NCBI GenBank assembly: GCA_027257055.1
Contig: JAPVLO010000039.1
Span: forward strand, 7,284,501-7,348,500
Direction of reading: 5' to 3'
Length of the DNA: 64,000 nucleotides
From: Cephalopachus bancanus
Lineage: Eukaryota; Chordata; Mammalia; Primates; Tarsiidae
Below, piece by piece: positions 46,441 to 57,433 of this stretch. The number at the start of each line of letters is the position of its first letter. The first letter of the stretch is position 1. The position numbers and the translations under genes were made by a program. The notes below the pieces were generated by a model. That model had not been told where the DNA came from, ran no database searches, and saw nothing but the letters and a program-made list of their open reading frames with translations.

Positions 46441-47034
46441 TTTTTTTTTTTGAGTCAGAGTCTCACTCTGTTGCTCAGGCTGGAGGGCAGTGGTACGCTT
46501 ATGGCCATTGCAGCCTCGATCTGCTAGGCTCACGCAAACCTTCTGCCTCAGCCTTCCAAGTAGCTGGAACTACAGACGTGTGCCACCATGCCCAGCTAAC
46601 TTTTAAAATATTTATTTTAAGCCGGGCTTGGTGGCTCAGCCTGTAATCCCACGCCTTTGGAAGACTGAGGTGAGTGGATTGCCTGAGCCCGCGGGTTCGA
46701 GACCCGCCTGGGCAGCGAGACCTCATCTCTACAATAAATCAAAAAATCAGCCGGGCATGGTAACGCATGCCTGTAATTCCGGCTACTTGGAAGGCTGAGG
46801 CGGAAGGATCGCCGGAGCCCAGCAGGTCGAGGCTGCAGTGGCCAGGAGCGGCCACTGCACTCCAGCCTGGGCAACAGACTGAGACTCCAACTCAAAAAAA
46901 AAAAAAAAAATTTATTTTAGAGACGAGGTTTTGCCAAGTTGCCCAGGCTGGTCTCGAACCCCTGGGCTCAGGCAATCCTCTCGCCTCTACCTCCCAAAGT
47001 GCTGGGATTAGTGGCATGAGCCACTGCGCCCAGC
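46441..47034 (-). mobile_element. Host Alu split by a sense Alu
   Basis: Antisense older Alu pieces at 46441-46619 and 46911-47034. Confidence 0.88.
46620..46910 (+). mobile_element. Inner sense Alu in Alu linker
   Basis: Young-type, opposite orientation to the host, with the duplication tttatttta at 46611-46619 and 46911-46919, again at the A/T-rich linker. Confidence 0.9.
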
Positions 47035-47617
47035 CCAGTTTACTTTTGACATTAACGCTCAGTCTTTAGAAAAACTTACCAGAAATTCCCCACTAGTCTT
47101 ACCAGCGTGATCACACATACAATTCCTTTCACAAGATTAATTTCTCCCAAACCTACAACTTTCACATTCATTCAGTTTTTGTCCTATACTTTTCCTCTTC
47201 ATTTTGGGACAACCAGTCATTCTACTTTAGGACAAAAATCACTCCTTTTCCCTTAATAAAACAAAACTAGGCATCTTATACCTTATAGCTTTCATTTACC
47301 AAAAGCACATCTTCCTTATTTGTATACTTGCATTTAGAGTTGCTGCCCTTATTATTTCTAGTAACTTTGGTTACATACATATATTAGAATGTTTAACCCT
47401 TAGTGACATTAATTTCTAGCAGATGCTCAAAAGCAAGCTATTATGAACTGTCTGTCACACCAGTCATTCCAAATCATAATTCCTAGAAGAATGTGCTTTC
47501 TCAGAACACAATTTGGCAGTGTGGTACAGAACATGTTTGCTAACAGTCCCAAATAGCTGTCGTCTCTCTATAGTCGGGAACGATGGAGGATGCAACTTTT
47601 TATCCTTTGAGGCCTTC
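47035..47617. other. AT-rich provirus interior
   Basis: No gene or named repeat recognised. Confidence 0.35.
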
Positions 47618-47665
47618 TTTTCTTCCTTCTTTCTTTCTTTCTTTCCTTCCTTCCTTCCTTCCTTT
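47618..47665. repeat. (CTTT/CCTT)n simple repeat
   Basis: Pyrimidine tetranucleotide repeat of about 48 bp. Confidence 0.9.
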
Positions 47666-47722
47666 GACTTGGCCTGAGAATTTAACTGTTTGTAGAGATT
47701 TTGCTCAGTCTCTATTTTGTAT

Positions 47723-48015
47723 ATTTTTTTCTTTTGAGTTGGAGTCTCACTCCGTCACCCAGGCTGGAGTGCAGTGGCATGCTCACAGCCACTCCAGCAT
47801 CGACCTGCTGGGCCCAGGTGATCCTTCTACCTCAGTTGTCCAAGTAGCCGTAACTACAGGCGTGTGCTACCAAACCGGGCTAATTTTTTGATTTTGTAGA
47901 TATGAGGTCTTACCAAATTGCCCAGGCTGTTCTCAAACCTGTGGGCTCAGGCAGTCCCCTCACCTCAGCCTCCCAAAGTGCTGGGATTACAGGCATGAGC
48001 CACCACGCTTGGCCA
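47723..48015 (-). mobile_element. Alu SINE
   Basis: Intermediate-age Alu with attttgtat duplications at 47714-47722 and 48016-48024. Confidence 0.9.
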
Positions 48016-48298
48016 ATTTTGTATTCTTAATGATAAGAATGCTCAAACCCTCTGGTATAGGAAAAGCATCTTTTACATGAAAATTCTACCTATTTATATG
48101 TATTTAGCAATTTTTATCAATTATGCTTTAATTGCTTATAAAGACAGGGTATTAAGCAGCTAGCCATCATCCAAAGTTCTGGCTGATGCATTTTTGTAAT
48201 ATAAAATAACATAAGCTTATTTTTATCAGTAAATATAGGTAGAAAAAGTTGTGCATATGTACATTTAATGCTGAAAACTCTAAAGAGATCCCTTTTTT

Positions 48299-48583
48299 TT
48301 TTTTTGAGTTGGAGTCTCACTCTGTCACCCAGACTGGAGTACAGTGGCCGCTCCTGGCCACCGCAGCCTCAACCTGCTGGGCTCCGGCGATCCTTCCACC
48401 TCAGCCTTCCAAGTAGTCGGAATTATAGGCGCGTGCTACCACGCCAGGCTAATTTTTTGATTTATTGTAGAGATGAGGTCTCGCCAAGTTGCCCAGGCAG
48501 GTCTCGAACCCACGGGCTCAGGCAATCCACTCACCTTGGCCTCCCAAAGCTTGGGATTACAGGCTGAGCCACCAAGCCCGGCC
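48299..48583 (-). mobile_element. Alu SINE, full length
   Basis: Young-type Alu. The flanks gagatcccttttt and gacatccctgttt are an imperfect duplication. Confidence 0.92.
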
Positions 48584-48939
48584 GACATCCCTGTTTTAAT
48601 CAAACCAACAATGTTCTTAGATACTCAAGGTTACCTAAGTCATGTAAACTTGAACAGTATTTGCGTTAGTCCTTATTTTTCTGAGAAAATACTTCATTTA
48701 TAAAAGCACATACTATTTTTAAAAAAGATAATGATACAGCCTGTTTATAATTTAATTTGGCAATATCATGAGGAGACAGAAAAATATTGCACATAAATAT
48801 CGCACATGCAGAAATACATAAACACATAGACAGAAATAGGCCTTATTGCTTTCATTATAAAACTTGAGCCATGTGCTAGGAGGAATATTACCAGCTCACT
48901 AATTTGTCAAAGAATATCTGAATCCATGTTTGAAACCAG

Positions 48940-49142
48940 GATTTCAAGACCAGCCTTGACACATAATGAGATCCCATCTCTAGAAAAAATTTAAAAATCA
49001 GCTGGATATGTGGGTATGCATCTGTATCCCCAGCTACTCTGGGAGCTGAGGTGGAGGATCACTTGAGCCCAGGAGCTCAAGGCTGCAGTGAGCTATGATC
49101 ATGCTGCTCCACTTCAGCCCAGGTGACAGAGACCCCATCACA
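48940..49142 (+). mobile_element. 5'-truncated old Alu
   Basis: Begins in the left arm at TTTCAAGACCAGCC and runs to GACAGAGACCCC. Strongly diverged. Confidence 0.75.
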
Positions 49143-49258
49143 CATACAAAATAATCTGGATCCAAATTATATTTTTCTGGCCGATGGAACAAGATTTCCT
49201 GCCTAGATGGCTAAAGTTTTTGACTAATATCTGTGGGAAAAACTTAAAATTTTTTCTT

Positions 49259-49548
49259 GGCCGGGCTCGGTGGCTCAGCCTGTAATCCCAGCACTTTGGG
49301 AGGGTGAGGCGAGTAGATTGCCTGAGCCTGAGGGTTCGAGACCCGCCCGGGAAACTTAGTGAGACCTCATCTCTAAAATAAAACAAAAACTAGCGGGGTG
49401 TGGTAGCGCGCGCCTGTAATTCCGGCTACTTGGAAGGCTGAGGTGGAAGGATCGCCGGAGCCCAGTAGGTCGAGGCTGCGGTGGCGAGGAGCAGGCCACT
49501 GCACTCCAGTCTGGGTGACAGAGTGAGACTCCAACTCAAAAAAAAGAA
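49259..49548 (+). mobile_element. Alu SINE, full length
   Basis: Flanked by aaaattttttctt-type duplications. Confidence 0.92.
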
Positions 49549-49766
49549 AAAAATTTTTTTCTTCTGCCCTCTGTAAGAAAACTTCTAAAAAGGCTATCTT
49601 TGATTCATTTAATCTTTCAGATACCTCTACATACCAATTAAATCATGCATCCGATTGCTTTTGAAGTGTTTGGGGTCCTTTTCCTTACCAAAAAAAAATC
49701 TTTTCTTCTTTGTAAAGTTAAAAAATGTATTTAGGTTAAAGCATCCACACTATGGTTACTTTAATT

Positions 49767-50087
49767 CTAAGTTGTTCTTTGTAAAGATGACCCATTTTTC
49801 CAAAAATATAAAGGTCTGGAACAGTAATTTTTGAATATACAGTTATCTGGCAACCTGGAAAGTGGAATCCCAGACTCCTTAGATTTGGCGGAACCCATTT
49901 TCAAATAGTCCTTACCTGAGGCCTTTGATTGGAATGCAATCCAGTTAATTATGAGATCCAATCCAATCCTGGACCTAGTCCTGTACAGTTGCTCAAAGTT
50001 GGAGAGCTCAAAACTCAAGCCCATGGAGCTAGAATCTGTGAGAGAACTCCCCCATGACCCCAGTTGCCATGTGAGCTCAATGGGCAT
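49767..50087 (-). pseudogene. Provirus leader and gag (matrix) start
   Basis: A minus-strand frame open for about 106 codons. An internal Met-Gly start (MGSAKSKESGIPLSRLPDN) looks like a retroviral matrix N-terminus, where Met-Gly marks N-myristoylation and the following Ser/Lys-rich, Gly-Ile-Pro text is common in class I ERV gag. It lies just inside the 5' LTR, as gag should. The upstream part of the frame would be leader. It breaks off after about 40 matrix codons. Confidence 0.5.
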
Positions 50088-50126
50088 GGTGAGCCCTGGG
50101 GGAGACCTTCGCTTTTCTTTTCTCTT

Positions 50127-50413
50127 TTTTTTCTTTTTTGAGTTGGAGTCTCAATCTGTCGCCCAGACTGGAGTGCAGTGGCCGCTCCCGGCCACGGCAG
50201 CCTCGACCTGCTGGGCTCCGGCGATCCTTCCGCCTCAGCCTTCCAAGTAGCTGGAACTACAGGCGCGCGCTACCACGCCCGGCTGATTTTTTTATTTATT
50301 GTAGAGATGAGGTCTTGCTGCCCAGGCGGGTCTCGAACCTGCAGGCTCAGGCAATCCACTCACCTCAGCCTCCCAAAGGCGTGGGATTACAGGCTGGGCC
50401 ACCGAGCCCGGCT
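50127..50413 (-). mobile_element. Alu SINE, full length
   Basis: Young-type antisense Alu, first of a pair. The pair is bounded by gaccttcgctttt at 50104-50116 and 50731-50743. Confidence 0.92.
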
Positions 50414-50449
50414 AAGAAAAAAGCATTTTAATTTCAATTTTAATTTAAT

Positions 50450-50729
50450 TTTTTTTTGAGTTGGAATCTCACTCTCAGACCGGAGTGCAGTGGCACGCTC
50501 CCAGCCACCATAGCCTCGACCTGCTGGACTCCAGCGATCCTTCCGCCTCAGCCTTCCAAGTAGCTGGAATTACAGGCATGCGCTACCACACCCAGCTAAT
50601 TTTTTGATTTATTGTAGAGATGAGGTCTCACCAAGTTGCCCAGGCGGGTCACGAACCCGCAGGCTCAGGCAATCCACTCACCTCAGCCTCCCAAGGCGCG
50701 GGATTACAGGCTGAGCCACTGAGCCCGGC
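50450..50729 (-). mobile_element. Alu SINE with small deletion
   Basis: Second antisense Alu of the pair. Lacks the GTCGCCC block (ACTCTCAGACCGGAG). Confidence 0.9.
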
Positions 50730-50804
50730 TGACCTTCGCTTTTCACTGGGTGCTCCTGAAGTTGCTGGGTCTCTATCTCAGATCCTGCTTCTTGTGACAA
50801 TTAG

Positions 50805-51165
50805 TCAAAAGAAAGTCTTTAGACAAATTAATTGTAGCTGAGTTTATTTGAGCAAGAAACGATCCACGAATTGGGCAGTACTCTGAATCAATAAAGGATC
50901 AGAGAGCTTCACCCACCAAGGTAGACAAGCCATATTTACAGACAGAAAGAAGTGACATACCGAAATGGTCTGATTGGCTACAATGTCACACTGGTCTTAT
51001 TTGGTCATTTCTGAGCACTTTTCAGCCTGTGCTTGGCTGAGAGCTCAGCTGTTATGTTTGGTCAGGACTCAGTTTCTTGTTATGAGAATACACACTCTCA
51101 GGTTACGACTTGTTTGCATATTAAGTCCGGTTACAGTTCACTAGGTACTGAGGCAGCCTTACACC
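50805..51165 (-). mobile_element. 5' LTR of the provirus
   Basis: Same family and orientation as 40512-40905 (shared GAGTTTATTTGAGCAA; GAATTGGGCAG; CTGATTGGCT). A minus-strand CCAAT box and aataaac signal are present. No clear tRNA primer-binding site follows. Confidence 0.65.
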
Positions 51166-51179
51166 AAGTTTGATTCGAT

Positions 51180-51680
51180 TTAAACCTGGGACTGGAGATA
51201 AGAGTGGATTGTCCAAGAGCCTACAAGCTGCCCCCAGCCCATTCTCTACGCGTCTGTGGGGCCTATCCCGGCCTCAGCTCACCAAGGGTCAGGGGCTAAG
51301 TCTGTGGGCCTGGAAGACACCGCTCAAATGCCCCCTCAGGACCAAGTGTTGAGGCTATGGCCTCCTGGCCTCCTGGCACTGCCCAGGGCCACTATCACGT
51401 TCAGGGTCCCTCAATGCAGCAGGCTGTCCCAGAGGCTGTTCCCCACTTGCTCCTCCCACCTCCTTGCTCTCTGCCTGACCCTCTGGCTCTGGATGGTTCC
51501 AACAGGGTCTTGACTGTTGTCCTCTAGGCCCAGATCCTGTCTCACCCCTTCCAAGCTTCAACCTGGACATGTGGAATGCTGACTGCTGCCCTTGGTGTCA
51601 ACCTCTGAGCCCCCTTAGCCCTCATGGCTCTCTGTCCCCTGACCCACTTTGGAAAACAGACAGTACTCTGGGAGAGGTAA
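51180..51680. repeat. Segmentally duplicated sequence, paralogous to 33285-33800
   Basis: Resumes the duplicated text on the far side of the provirus (CTGCCCCCAGCCC; CTGTTCCCCACTTGCTCC; CTCTGGCTCTGGATGGTTCC). Confidence 0.85.
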
Positions 51681-52029
51681 ATTAGCATACTAAATGCACA
51701 CCCTCCAGCACCATAACAGTTCCAATCCTGCCCATTTATAGTAATAAGTTTGGTGGCACCTCAATTCCAGAAATTACCCATCTATCTCTTGACATCTACC
51801 CCTTTAATAGAATATCCCACGTCTTCATTATTGTAGCTCACAAAACCCATGAGACAAAGAACCCTGGATCAACACTTTCTTGTGTCCACCTGCACTTCAC
51901 CCTAAGGTGTGTACTATTCCATTGCTTCCACTTTTAATAAAAAGCTTGCTAACTGCCTTGCTGTGTTCAACTCACTCTGAAATTCTTTTCTGGGGTGAAG
52001 TCAATGACCTGGCACAGAACACTAGTAAC
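51680..52029 (+). mobile_element. LTR-like element, class I type
   Basis: The duplicated text breaks at GGGAGAG and a sequence with ttttaataaaaagc (polyadenylation) and a tail ending ACTAGTAACA follows. The start is approximate, and no target duplication was found. Confidence 0.5.
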
Positions 52030-52643
52030 AGATGCAAAATCCCAGTAATACTTCAACTGTTTTTATTTCAAAACAGATGAAAAATACATGAAATACAATA
52101 AAATGAATAGAGATAACCTCCGAAAAAGGTCAAAGATGACCCATGTCAGGTGTTTTCAGGGAAACTATGGATTTTTGATTAAGCCACTCCTGGTAGAGGG
52201 AGGAAGGAGAAAAGAACAGCTTTATAAAGCCCTCTCCAGTGCTGACCAAAGCCAGATCCCAAGGGAGTCAGAGACCAAGTAGCGCTTGACTCCTTCTCAA
52301 GGAAGGTCAAGGCTACTTGGAACTGTCATGTGTCACAGCTGAGGACTCTGAAAGTCAGCCCACCCCAGTCTCTATACCTCAGGGGCACAGGACTCACTTG
52401 GCAAAGCACTGAAGGACATCCTGCTTCTGGGGAGAGAGGAACAAAGTCCAGGCTGCCTGGGCAGATCCTAATAAGCAGGAAAAGACACTTCTCTGAGGAA
52501 TGGGGCCTTCTGTAAATTATAAGGCCCAGAAAGGCACGGGAAGGAGGCAGCAGCCATGTCCTGCTCCCCCTTGAGCTCTCTCATCATCTCCAGAAAGTGC
52601 TTGCTGTGTGGACACTAGACTGTCCAGTGCCACAAGTAGCTGT
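52030..52643. other. Unassigned stretch
   Basis: No repeat or gene recognised. The 52190-52260 text (CTTTATAAAGCC) is a chance palindrome or TATA-like site without context. Confidence 0.35.
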
Positions 52644-53170
52644 AAATTAGCCTAACAACACTGCACGTTGTACACAGCTCACACCCTGTATGAGCAGTGG
52701 ATAGCCGATAACTCACCAGTGCTATTTCTCCAAGCCCATGACAATTCCTGACCAACAGCGTTGTACAGCCACTCCTTGTCCCATTTTGCCTTTATTTTTT
52801 TATTTTTATTTTATTTTTTTGAGTTGAGATCTCACTCTGTCACCTAAACTGGAGTGCAGTGGCAGGATCACAGTTCACTGTAGTCTTGACCTCCTGGGCT
52901 CAGGCAATCCTTCTGCCTCAGCCTCCTGAGTAGCTGGGACTACAGGTGCACGCCACCATGCCCAGTTAATGTTTTGATTTTTTTGTAGTGACAAGATCTC
53001 ACTATGTCGCCCAGACTGGCCTTTTCGCCTTTAAAAACCTGCTTGTAACAAAAGCAGAACAGAATTCACATCTAAGCCTACATGAGTTCTTGGCAGTTAT
53101 CCTCATCTTGGCCCAATAAAGTCTGTACTTTATTACTTTTGCCTCAGTTTCTTCCTTTAGGTCACACTCC
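52644..53170 (+). mobile_element. LTR-like element split by an Alu
   Basis: TGTAAATTAGCC start, TTTAAAAACCTGCTTGTAAC promoter-like text and ccaataaagtctg polyadenylation signal near 53112, the architecture of an LTR. The ends are approximate. Confidence 0.5.
52790..53022 (-). mobile_element. 5'-truncated old Alu
   Basis: Antisense Alu that stops within the left arm (GTCGCCCAGACTGGCC). Flanks ttttgccttta and ttttcgccttta mark the insertion. Confidence 0.85.
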
Positions 53171-54105
53171 CTAACTCAGGATGTCTCATTCCCTGGGAAG
53201 GACAGGAACAAGGCCCGGGCTGCTTCAGGCAGGACTTCCCTGTCTCAGGAGGTTGCACTGCCAGAAGATTTCACTTATTCTTGAGAACCACAAGCAACCG
53301 ACGGATAGAAATGGGTGGGTTCAAGGCGACCTGGGGAACTGTCGCACAGGGGAGTCAGGGCTTCTCTGACCTCCCATGGACTCAGGATGGGAGGTCCCTC
53401 AGCCTCTTTTTAAGGCAGAGACATCAGGGAGAAGAAACTTCATGAACCCCACCTGTGTCCAGGCCAGTGGCTGGTTTCTCAGGCTGAGGAGCCCAGGGTG
53501 TGAGGCCTGAGGGGCTGGAGGCCTTGGGAGAGAGTCCAGCTGGTCTGGGAGATGCCCCGGGCCAGGCAGCTCTGAGGAAGGGCAGGGGGAGGGCTTCGAG
53601 GCGGGCCCTGGGGTGGCGGGGCTGGAGCCAGGCTTCAAAGGACCCAGAACCCTGGAATTCAGAGTCTGGTTCTGGCCAGGAGTCAAGCATACTGTAGGCG
53701 CTCAATGATTGTATGTCCAATTAATTTTCATTTCCCCACCCCCAAGTTTACTTTTTCCATACTCAAAATGTAAAATATGTCTAGCATGTTGCCCCAGAAT
53801 ATTCCTGTGAAGGTAGAGCCTTCTTCTCCAGGGGGCCAAGAGAGGTCCCCATCGCTTCCTTTCACAGAATCCACCCATCTATATCTGGAAGAGAAGGGGC
53901 AGGGGCAGCAGGGAGGAGGGTAAGGGGTGGCCACTGGAAGAGATGAGGTTTCAGGGCAGTGGAGGACCGTGCTCCTTACCCAGAGCTGGCCTGAGCCTCC
54001 CCCTCCATCCCCGGCTTCCGTCCTACCCGTGTGCACCATCTGCCCTGAGTACCCCCGAGCCAGCCTTCCCCTGGCGCTCCTAGTGTGAGGAGACCCCTTC
54101 CTGAC

Positions 54106-54183
54106 CTTCCTCCTGCTCCCCATGTGATAGTAGCAGTGCTTGAGCTACCACCAAACAAACTGACGGCTTCCAGTCACCTTCAT
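54106..54183 (-). CDS. Putative mini-exon, 3'-most unit of block B
   Basis: 78 bp between tctcattacag and gtcagg, phase-symmetric. Peptide EGDWKPSVCLVVAQALLLSH and an acidic end. It occupies the slot of the K-rich exon of block A but has a different sequence. Confidence 0.3.
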
Positions 54184-54859
54184 CTGTAATGAGAGAATTA
54201 ACTTCAGGCGTTCTGGAGACACAATCCGCATGGGCAAAGATGAGCCAGGTGACATCAGTGATCCCAGGCCTACCCTGTAGACTGGGCCCATGAGGGGACT
54301 GTGGAGATCAAAGTCCCATCAGGGGCTGGGGCAGGGACCAGAGAAAAACACTGGGACCCTAGAGATGGCCCATCCCACCAAGCTCTGGGGAAGCGCCAGC
54401 CCACTCCGCCCTCTGCAGGGGCCGGCTGGTGGCCTCAATGCAGTGGCTTAGCTCTTGTTACCCCTACCTTCCCATCTCATAGGCCCACACTACTGGGCTG
54501 GTGGGAGGAGCCAGGTGGACCTTGAGTGGACAGGCCAGTGGGAGCCCTCAGAGTGAGAGTTGGGTATGCTGGGGCTCCAAGTTCTCGGGGATGGGGTCCC
54601 TCTGAGACCGTAAGCACTTTCCCCACCAACCTGGGATCCCAGCAAGGGGATGGATGCTGAGAGGCCCGTAGGGGTCCCCTGAGAGCTCCAGGCCTGTGGC
54701 CAGGGACCTGAGCCTCCCCACCCGTCCCTGGCTGCCCTCTTACCCATGTGCACCACCCACCTCTAGTCCCCCAGCCCAGGCCCTCCCCAGGCGCTCCCAT
54801 GAGAGGTGCCCCTTTCTGACTGCCTTGACCAGAATGTTGAAACCTCTGCCAAGATGTAC

Positions 54860-55238
54860 CACTGGAACCGAGATTAATATTAATCATACTATTGTTTTCA
54901 CCTCCAAACACATTTAAAACTGGGCTTGGTGACTCAGCCTGTAATCCCGCGCCTTGGGAGGCTGAGGTGAGTAGATTGCCTGAGCCCGCGGGTTCAAGAC
55001 CCGCCTGGGCAGCGAGACCTCATCTCTACAATAAATCAAAAAACCAGCCGGCCGTGGTAGCGTATGCCTGTAATTCCAGCTACTTGGAAGGCTGAGGCGG
55101 AAGGATCGCCGGAGCCCAGCAGGTCGAGGCTGCAGTGGCTGGGAGCGGCCACTGCACTCCAGTCTGGGCCACAGAGTGAGACTCCAACTCAAAAAAAATA
55201 AAACAAAAAAACACACACATTTAAGTAATCAGGATGAT
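54860..55238 (-). CDS. Putative RHIM-like mini-exon B4, broken by an Alu
   Basis: Without the Alu this is a 75-bp symmetric exon with catccag acceptor and gtacat donor. The part after the Alu reads LNVFGGENNSMININLGSS, keeping a Gly at the RHIM-core position. The Alu at 54919-55209 inserted inside the exon, so this unit can no longer give the normal peptide. Confidence 0.35.
54919..55209 (+). mobile_element. Alu SINE inside mini-exon B4
   Basis: Young-type Alu with an acacatttaa duplication on both sides, opposite to the exon's strand. Confidence 0.92.
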
Positions 55239-55823
55239 CTGGATGGGGGAGGAATGAGCCAGGCGACCAAGTGGACCCATGTCCCCTGCATCCAGTATTG
55301 AGGACATGAGAGGACTGTGGAGATCACAGTCCCACCAGATGCCGGGGCAGAGATTGGAGAAAAACACTGGGACCCTCAGCAAGTTCTGTCACACCAGGAC
55401 AGTGACCCCTTCCTCCTCTATGTCATGGGGGAAGGTACCCTCCACCCCTGGGCTGGTGAGAGGAGCCAGAAGGATCCAGAGTCCCTAAGAGCAGGATGCG
55501 CCTGTGAGAACAGTGAGATTGAGACCCAGGCACATGACAGACGGGCTCCAGGCTATGGTGGATGGGTCCGTCTGAATCCCCAAGCACTGCTTTCAACAGG
55601 CCTGAAACCCCAGAAAGGGGATGGAGACTGAGCAGCTCATGGGGTCCCCTGAGAGCTCCAGGTCAGAAGCTGGGGACCGAGTCACTCTATCCAACTGGCC
55701 TCCCTCCTACCCAAGTGCACTGCCCCCAAGCTCCCAGGCCCAGGTCCTCCCCAGGCGCTTCCATGAGAGGTGCCCCTTCCTGACTACCTTTACCGGAATG
55801 TTGAGGCCTCTGCCAAGAAATAC

Positions 55824-55898
55824 CACGGGAACCAGGATTAATATTCATCATACTATTGTTTTCACTTACAAACACATTCAAGTAATCAGCAGGACGAC
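55824..55898 (-). CDS. Putative RHIM-like mini-exon B3
   Basis: 75 bp, phase-symmetric, catccag acceptor and gtattt donor. Peptide YLNVFVSENNSMMNINPGS; open throughout. Confidence 0.38.
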
Positions 55899-56651
55899 CT
55901 GGATGGGGGAGGAATGAGTCAGGTGACCACGTGACCACTCGCCTCAGAGTGAGAGTTGGGTATGCTGGGGCTAGCAGAGGGATGGAGACTGGGGGATCTG
56001 TGGGGTCTCCTGAAAGCTCCAAGTTTGTGGATGAGGACCCAAGATTCTGCACCCAGTATCGAGGATGTGAGGGAACTATGGAGAACAAGGTCCCACCAGA
56101 TCCCAGGGCAGGAACCAGAAAAAAAACACCCAGACCCCCGACATGTCCTGGCCCACTGAGCTCAGGGAAAGCCCAGGCCTTGAGCCAGACCCCAAACTCC
56201 CATGCCCTCTTTCAGGGGTCACCTCAGGACAGTGACCCCTGCCTCCCTCAGCTCGTGGGAACTGTGCCCACCACCTCTGGGCTGACAGGAGGAGCCAGGA
56301 GGACCCAAGGAGGTCCCCAAAACAGGACGGGCTGGTGGGAGTGGCCACAGTGAGGGCCGGGCATGGATGGGGCTTCAGGCTCTGGGGGACAGGTCCTTCT
56401 GCGTCCCCAAGCACTCCTCCCACCAGACCTGGAACCACAGAAAGGAGATGGGGGCTGAGATCCATGGGGTCCCGGGAGAGCTCAAAGCCTGTGGCTGGGG
56501 TCCTGAGTCTCCCTGTTCAACCCGGCCTCCCTCCTACCCATGGGCACTGCCCATTGAGTCACCTGGCCCAGGTCCTTCCCAGGCGCTCCCATGAGAGGTG
56601 CCCATTCCTGACCACCTTTACCAGGATGTTGAGGCATCTGCCAAGAAGTAC

Positions 56652-56726
56652 TACTGGAACCGGGATTAATATTAATCATACTGTTGTTTTCATTTACAAG
56701 CACTTTCAGGTAATGGGCGGGACCAC
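56652..56726 (-). CDS. Putative RHIM-like mini-exon B2, acceptor damaged
   Basis: 75 bp and open (HYLKVLVNENNSMININPGS), but the acceptor reads ccatccaa instead of ccatccag. Use of the next AG would shift the frame by one base. Confidence 0.33.
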
Positions 56727-57358
56727 TTGGATGGGGGAAGAATGAGTCAGGTGACCACATGAACCCATGTCCTCTGCACCTAGTAGTGAGGACATGAGGG
56801 GACTGTGGAGGACAAGGTCCCACCAGATCCCAGGGCAGGGACCAGATAAAAACACTGGGTCCCTCGAAGCTCAGGGGAAGCCCAGGCCCTGAGCTAGACC
56901 CCAACCTACCCTCTGCAGGGGTCACCTCAGGGTGGAACCCTGCTGCCTTGTCATAGGAACTATGCCCTCCAGCCATGGGCTGACAGGAGGAGCCAGGAGG
57001 ACCCAAGGACGTCCTCAGACCAGGGTGGGCTAGTGGGAGCAGTCAGAGAGAGGGCCTGGCATTCTGCAGAGGGGGCTCCAGGCTCTGGAGGAAGGGGCCT
57101 TCTGAATCCCCACGTACTGCTTCCAATAGGCCTTGGGTCCTAGCAGAGGGATGGAGACTGGGGGATCTGTGGGGTCTCCTGAGAGCTCCAAGCTTGTGGA
57201 CGAGGACCCAAGTTTCCCATCCAACCTGGCCTACCTACAACCCATGTGCACTGCGCCCATGAGCCTCCCAGCCCAGGCCCTCCCCGGGGTACTCCAGGGA
57301 GAGGGTGCCCCTTCTCAACCCCCATTACCAGGAAGCTGAGGCATCTGCCAAGAAGTAC

Positions 57359-57433
57359 CATTAGAACCAGGACAAATATTAATCATACCATCGTTTTTAT
57401 TTACATGTACACTCCTAGAAGTGGCAGGATAAC
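57359..57433 (-). CDS. Putative RHIM-like mini-exon B1
   Basis: 75 bp, phase-symmetric, cagtcag acceptor and gtactt donor. Peptide TSRSVHVNKNDGMINICPGS; open throughout although one unit has changed NNS to NDG. Confidence 0.36.

Larger units (their letters stand above)
43287..49700 (-). pseudogene. Decayed gag-pol internal region, Alu-riddled
   Basis: AT-rich sequence between gag start and env with only short minus-strand open pieces (for example 43432-43635 and 45308-45556). I could not read protease, reverse-transcriptase or integrase catalytic motifs, so pol is inferred from position only. Confidence 0.35.
40505..51180 (-). mobile_element. Old full-length-type provirus, minus orientation
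   Basis: Two related LTRs in the same orientation (40512-40905 and 50805-51165, roughly 70% alike by eye) enclose about 9.9 kb. At the 50.8-kb side is a leader and a gag start; at the 40.9-kb side is env, in the right order for a minus-strand provirus. The uninterrupted target is visible in the paralogous block near 33285, where the flanks CACCTGGAGGGGTCACC and CTGCCCCCAGCCC occur without an insert. Ten or more Alus and monomers have landed in it. No long open frame survives. Confidence 0.65.
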
